This document shows positions 59,823 through 64,000 of a stretch of 64,000 nucleotides of DNA, in pieces. Position 1 is the stretch's first letter. Each line of letters begins with the position of its first letter. The stretch covers positions 53,774,742-53,838,741 of the forward strand of contig JAUPFV010000005.1 in NCBI GenBank assembly GCA_036936605.1. The letters are read 5' to 3'. A model generated the notes under the pieces. The model searched no databases. It worked only from the letters and a program-made list of their open reading frames with translations, and had not been told where the DNA came from. Origin of the DNA: Limnanthes douglasii subsp. nivea (taxonomy: Eukaryota > Streptophyta > Magnoliopsida > Brassicales > Limnanthaceae). The position numbers were made by a program, and so were the translations under genes.

Positions 59823-60371
59823 TGGCGATATTGTGGCTGGTATGGGTTGTCTCTTTGGTAAAAGTTTGCCTCTGATTGCTGAGTGCAGAGCCTTGTTTGA
59901 AGGTCTGAAGGTTTGTAACAGACTTCAGATGAGAAATGTTGACGTTGAAATCGATTCTTCGATCTTGATTAACTTATTGCTGTTTGGTAATTCTCCGTGG
60001 TATCTTGAACCGATGTTGAGATGTTGCAGGAAGCTTCTTTGTTCTGAAATGGTGGTGAATCAGATTTTTCGAGAACAGAACTTGGGAGCTGACTGGATTG
60101 CTAAGTATGTTCTTGAGAAGAAATTGGGTTTGGAGTTTGGGAGGAACGATGCTCCGTTGAAGTTGAGAGCAATCGTTTTTCTTGAGAGCATCAATCTTGG
60201 GTATTTGAGATTACGAAATTAGGGTTGGAATTGGGGATGAGCTTAGTGGCTGAAGGTTGAAGATGGAGTTTGGTTCGCGCGAAATTCTTTAGGTTTAATT
60301 TTGTGTAAATTTGCCTTATAAGGCTTGTACTCTTCTTTTATTTCAATAAAAGCCCTCTTGCATTAAAAAAA
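59823..60371 (+). mobile_element. short 5'-truncated LINE insertion (549 bp) with 18-bp TSD
   Basis: Target duplications GAATACGTCTAATAGTAA (59805-59822) and GAATGCGTCTAATAGTAA (60372-60389) differ at one base. The insert encodes only the RNase H end of LINE ORF2, open to 60222: AECRALFEGL, then DVEIDSS, then ADWIAKYVL, then the terminal FLESINLGYL, also seen at the end of the 17-kb LINE. A 3' UTR with AATAAAA at about 60345 and a short A-run follows. The upstream Met of the open frame lies in flanking DNA and is not a real start. Confidence 0.9.
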
Positions 60372-60389
60372 GAATGCGTCTAATAGTAA

Positions 60390-60479
60390 AACAACACTGA
60401 GTACTTTATTATTAATTAAATAATCATAGTGCACGTCACTAAAAAAATCTATCTGGAGATTCATCTTTATTTTTGAATC
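60390..60479. other. short spacer
   Basis: Nothing recognised. Confidence 0.3.
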
Positions 60480-60691
60480 ATCTATATGTATAGATTCTTC
60501 TTCTCCGTATATAAGTAAGAGAACCGATCTCAACACTACTATAATATTGTCTGTTTTGGACTCGAAGATCCGCACGATTTTACTTTTGGTCTACTCCCAA
60601 AAAGCCTCCTAGTTGAGATATGTTCTTACTTATATACAATTGATCATTCTCATGTTTAACCGATGTGTGAAATTTGATCGTCACCCTAACA
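60480..60691 (-). mobile_element. solo LTR of the 46.5-47.0 kb TRIM/copia type
   Basis: On the minus strand it starts TGTTAGGGTGACG and shows, in order, CACATCGGTTAAACATGAG, TATATAAGTAAGAAC, CTCAACTAGGAGGC, GGGAGTAGACCAAAAG, then AATCGTGCGGATCTTCGAG and CAGACAATATTATAGTAGTG. The same words occur in the relic at 46530-47040 (CTCAACTAGTAAGAGGC, GTGTACCAAAAGC, AAGCCGTGCGAGCCTTCGGG, CGGATAATATCTTGCTAGTG). The right-hand limit (near 60480) is approximate. Confidence 0.55.
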
Positions 60692-62170
60692 ATAAAAAAT
60701 ATGTTCTTAAAATTCGAAGATTCCAAACTCTTAAAGTTAATACCTAAGTTCATTGTGTTGTAAAAAAAATTAGATGGATCCATATATGGCTCGAGCAGCC
60801 TCTCACACTCCATATATTTAGTATAACAAAATGTTTCTAATACTAACTAATCATCGATATCGATTCCGATGTGCTACTTAATTTTTCATTATCAAAATTA
60901 GAAATCAAAACCACTATAAATGACGACAAAAATGTGCCACCTAAATCCACCTTAAAAAATCTCAGTTTTGTATCATTATAATTCCTTGGACTGCGGATAT
61001 AAACATACGAGGATTATTATTTTTACAAAATAAACCTTCCTCTTTTCCTGTTCTCCACTTAATCTATGTTCATATAAGTTCACCACACATATAGCATATA
61101 TTCTTTTTACTTCTTCACCTTTGTTTCCACTTTTCTGCTATGAGTCACTCTATCTGCACTAACTTATCACCAAAGCTTCAATTTTGAACATACCACTTCA
61201 AACATCACTAGTTAAAAATAAAAACAAAAAACAACTTTTAAAAAAAAAGTTCTCATTTTTCGATAAATTTGAATTCAAACATGATAAAAACTGTGGTATT
61301 CGAACAAATCCGACACAATTATTGACCCAAAAAAAGCAACAATATGGTGTGTAGTTTTGTTTTTACTCTCGGTTCAGACTCAAATTTTATATATTACATC
61401 ATAGATAGTCGCACCGTCCTAAAAATATGTATAATAATATTTATTAATATAAATTTTATTTTTTTATTTGAATTCTGATTTAATTTTTTTATTATTATTT
61501 CAAACTAGACATTTTATTTGATTGCAATAAATGTTAAGGGAGACTTACGTAATGGGTCTAAAATTTGTCTTTATTTACCCAAACATACCCCAACAGATCC
61601 ATTTTACAAATAGATCCAATCCATTTAAAAAAAACTCAATTATCTATAAAAACAAAACAATTACATCCCCAAATTAAAATATTTAACCCCAATTTCAAAA
61701 TCAATTCTTTCTCCTCAAACTTTCTTTGTCATATTATCAAATTCATTAGGGGTAAAATTGTATTTAAAATTTAAGTTTGGACTAATAGGTAAATAAAATC
61801 AAATTTTGGTAGATATTGATAAAATCTATTTGAGGCTGGACTTATTAGTAAATTGGATACGTTTTTTGTACCCAATTGGTAGAGTTACACACGAATCAAC
61901 CCTAATCTATTATCATAACTAGGAAATCCTATCTATAACCAGGAAGAGTCTGTAGAAACGATTTGATACCACCAAACAAACTTCAAGGATTCAAAGTCCC
62001 AAATCGATTGAAAAAATTTCAGCTCTCCAATACATTGAAGATATAAATAATTGCAACAGTCGTTGGGTCTCCAGAAGGAAGTAGCATGATAATCGAAGCT
62101 CTTAATTGAATACTAGTTTCCTTGAAATATATCGATTATTTGTTGAATTAAGCTAATACTCAAATGGATT
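60692..62170. other. AT-rich intergenic, nothing recognised
   Basis: No gene, RNA or repeat recognised. From 61900 base composition becomes less AT-biased. Confidence 0.35.
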
Positions 62171-62360
62171 ATTGCAGAATGAGTGTCCAGAATCAAAGGA
62201 TAACGGAGATGCAATCCCCAGTGAACCTTATCTTGAGCTTCCATCATTTCTACCGATTAAGCCGAATGTAGAGATGGGGGAGGAACTAGGATGGATTCCT
62301 CCCGTATTCAACTGGGCATTCAGCATGTTACTTCTGAGAAAATTTGTTGGCATTATATAG
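62171..62360 (+). other. short open frame of unknown origin
   Basis: 62 codons of non-repetitive, protein-like composition (Pro/Glu-rich; PSEPYLELPSFLPIKP). It is preceded by ATTGCAG at 62172-62178, which could be a splice acceptor. No family recognised and no partner exon found. It may be a gene fragment or part of a transposon leader. Confidence 0.2.
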
Positions 62361-62779
62361 AACATCATTTCGGTTATCTAGAAATCAGGAGCTAACTAGA
62401 GCAGCTCAAGATATGACAATCTTCAATTGAGCAAAACATGAGGCTAACTTCAAAAGAAATCCAGTTCAGGTAGACCAGAAATCCCAAATTGAAACCCCAA
62501 AGATAATCCGGTTGGGATCCAATCAAAAGATTATTTACATCATCTGTGTAGTTCTCTGAGCAACTTTAAGTGTGGAGTGTAAATTGATACCAATCTGCAA
62601 AGAAGGCTCTCCGATTTGTATTCTGCAAAATTATTAGAGAGAAAGAAAGATGGATTAATGGGGATTGCTTGTCAGGAAATTTGTCGCTACCCATAGATCG
62701 AGATTGCACGTAAAAATCAAATTAAAACAGAGTTAATTATTATTACATATGTTGCCAACTTCAGCCTTTTCTAAGGGAA
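62361..62779. other. intergenic, probably LINE 3' flank
   Basis: No gene recognised. It adjoins the 3' end of the minus-strand LINE at the right edge. Confidence 0.3.
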
Positions 62780-64000
62780 ATTATGGCTTTTAAGTATTAA
62801 GGGATCTGCAAAGGAGTGATTTGTGTCTTCATTTTGCATGTAGAGGGCCATTTGGCTAGCCAATCGGTAGCCTTATTTTAGACTCTACTAATGTGGCAAA
62901 TTTCTATGGAGGAGTATATGAGTTTTCTGTAGTTAGTTAGAGTGTGATATATGTGTGATGGATATTCACCTTTTGACATAAGATTTACTATAATTTGTGA
63001 GTCACACTCAATGTCAACATTGATAAATCTTTTGTTTCTGCTGGATATAAGGCCATCAAACAGGCAATAAGCTTCAGCTAAAATCGTTGATAACTTACCA
63101 TATGTGTTACTGAGGCCATGTATCAGATTACCATATGAGTGTCTTATGATGATTCCACCAGTTGAGGCCATGTATCTGATTACCATATGAGTGTCTTATG
63201 ATGATTCCACCAGTTGCTTCACCATTTTCACGTGATGATCCGTCTGTATTCAACTTTATTCTGTGCTTGAGAGGAGCTTTTCATGTGAGATATTAGGTTT
63301 CTTCGTGTTTTGTGTGTGGTAGATGCATCCCAATTTTTTTTGCAGCGTTATGAGTGTTTTTCAGTGCTTGTTTTTTAGTAAATATGCATTGTCTAGTCCC
63401 TGCAAGATGTGTATAATGTAGTTTATAGTAGAAATAGGGTATACAAAAATACCTTCAATTATTCGTTTCTTCCTTTCTTGCCATATATCCCAGCAGACAA
63501 TCAGAGGTATGATAGACTACAAATGAACATCTGTACTTAATTTTCAGAACCAAATTCTTAGCATATGAACTAGTTTCATGTGTCTACTAATAGAGATCTT
63601 GAATATATAGGAAAAATGGGACCAAATTATCTATGAGAATGTACATTTCACAAAGAGATGGTTAGTAGATTCATTGTTTGAGCAGAAAATACACTTTGAT
63701 GCCAATGGAATGTGTCTTATCTGTAGGTTAGTGTCAGTAGGAAGGTAATTTTTTATTGCTCTCCATATGTGAAAAGAGCATTTTCTAGGAGTAATATTGT
63801 TCCATAGCTTTCTATAAAGTTTGGATGAGTTGTGATGTTGTCTAAGCATATTCCATGTGTCTAGAGAATTGTATTTACCATCTCTTGATAATGTCCATTT
63901 GATGGAGTCAAGTATGTGAGCATCTATTTGAATATTTCCAATAACTTGTAGGTCAGTAGGTGAAAGGATGTTAGAAATTTTATCTTGATTCCATGTGTTT
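62780..64000 (-). pseudogene. LINE ORF2 C-terminal remnant, continues past the window
   Basis: Minus strand. 63849-63631 encodes a zf-RVT segment (KLWNNITPRKCSFHIW, then CIFCSNNESTNHLFVKCTF). 63186-62878 encodes RNase H (AEAYCLFDGL, then DIECDSQ) and, past a stop, 62870-62840 gives AIGWLAKW. 63850-64000 continues toward the reverse transcriptase. Stops, shifts and a 52-bp tandem duplication (63112-63163, 63164-63215) break the frame. The domain order matches the 17-kb LINE but the sequence is much older. No poly(A) tail was identified. Confidence 0.7.
63112..63215. repeat. 52-bp tandem duplication in the LINE relic
   Basis: GAGGCCATGTATCAGATTAC... is repeated directly with one change (CAG to CTG). 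52 is not a multiple of 3, so it shifts the RNase H frame. Confidence 0.95.

Overview
This is plant nuclear DNA, most likely from a eudicot. It is AT-rich, with a long spliced gene using plant-type splice sites and many plant retroelements: Ty3/gypsy (including the Tat lineage), Ty1/copia, L1-type LINEs and hAT-type DNA elements. I cannot name the species. Only one host gene is well supported: a PDS5 homologue of the plant PDS5C type (sister-chromatid cohesion), + strand, ATG 8355 to TGA 15948. The remaining ~56 kb is transposon sequence in various states of decay, plus tandem repeats.

Layout. 1-4.4 kb: 3' part of an old Tat-lineage Ty3/gypsy element, with an antisense additional ORF (aORF), an antisense TATA box and a probable LTR. 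5.3-5.7 kb: a hAT-type MITE with a perfect 8-bp target-site duplication. 8.36-15.95 kb: PDS5C-like gene, HEAT-type N-terminus, acidic/basic middle, Tudor domain, Lys/Ser-rich tail. 16.5-18.5 kb: 5'-truncated LINE on the minus strand with a poly(A) tail. 19.1-23.3 kb: hAT transposase pseudogene (minus) split by a 2.5-kb non-coding repeat (copy 1). 23.4-24.1 kb: copia fragment. 26.1-26.4 kb: an array of hairpins.

27.06-41.3 kb is a nested stack. A second copy of the 2.5-kb repeat is split by an 8.1-kb Tat element (LTRs 27575-27983 and 35298-35703). That element has pol on the plus strand, an antisense aORF, and no gag or protease. Just beyond the repeat lies a 2.0-kb non-autonomous Ty3/gypsy element (37759-39773, TSD CTTCT). 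Next is a ~265-bp tandem array related to the 2.5-kb repeat. 41.9-46.5 kb: decayed copia element whose gag region is largely a ~30-bp minisatellite. 46.5-47.0 kb: TRIM-like LTR/PBS/PPT relic. 47-62 kb: mostly unrecognised AT-rich DNA with a LINE ORF1 relic, two tandem repeats, solo-LTR remnants and a short LINE insertion with an 18-bp TSD. 62.8-64 kb: another decayed LINE.

The most interesting features are: (1) two Tat elements, old and young, that both keep an antisense ORF with its own TATA-type promoter; (2) the hairpin array at 26.1-26.4 kb, with conserved loops and co-varying stems; (3) a repeat family sharing a GGTTGCGTAATTACG-like motif, dispersed and in tandem; and (4) oddities of the PDS5C gene: an in-frame 84-residue duplication, a GC-AG intron and an unresolved Tudor-domain microexon. 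All coordinates and splice sites were read by eye, and no database search was run.
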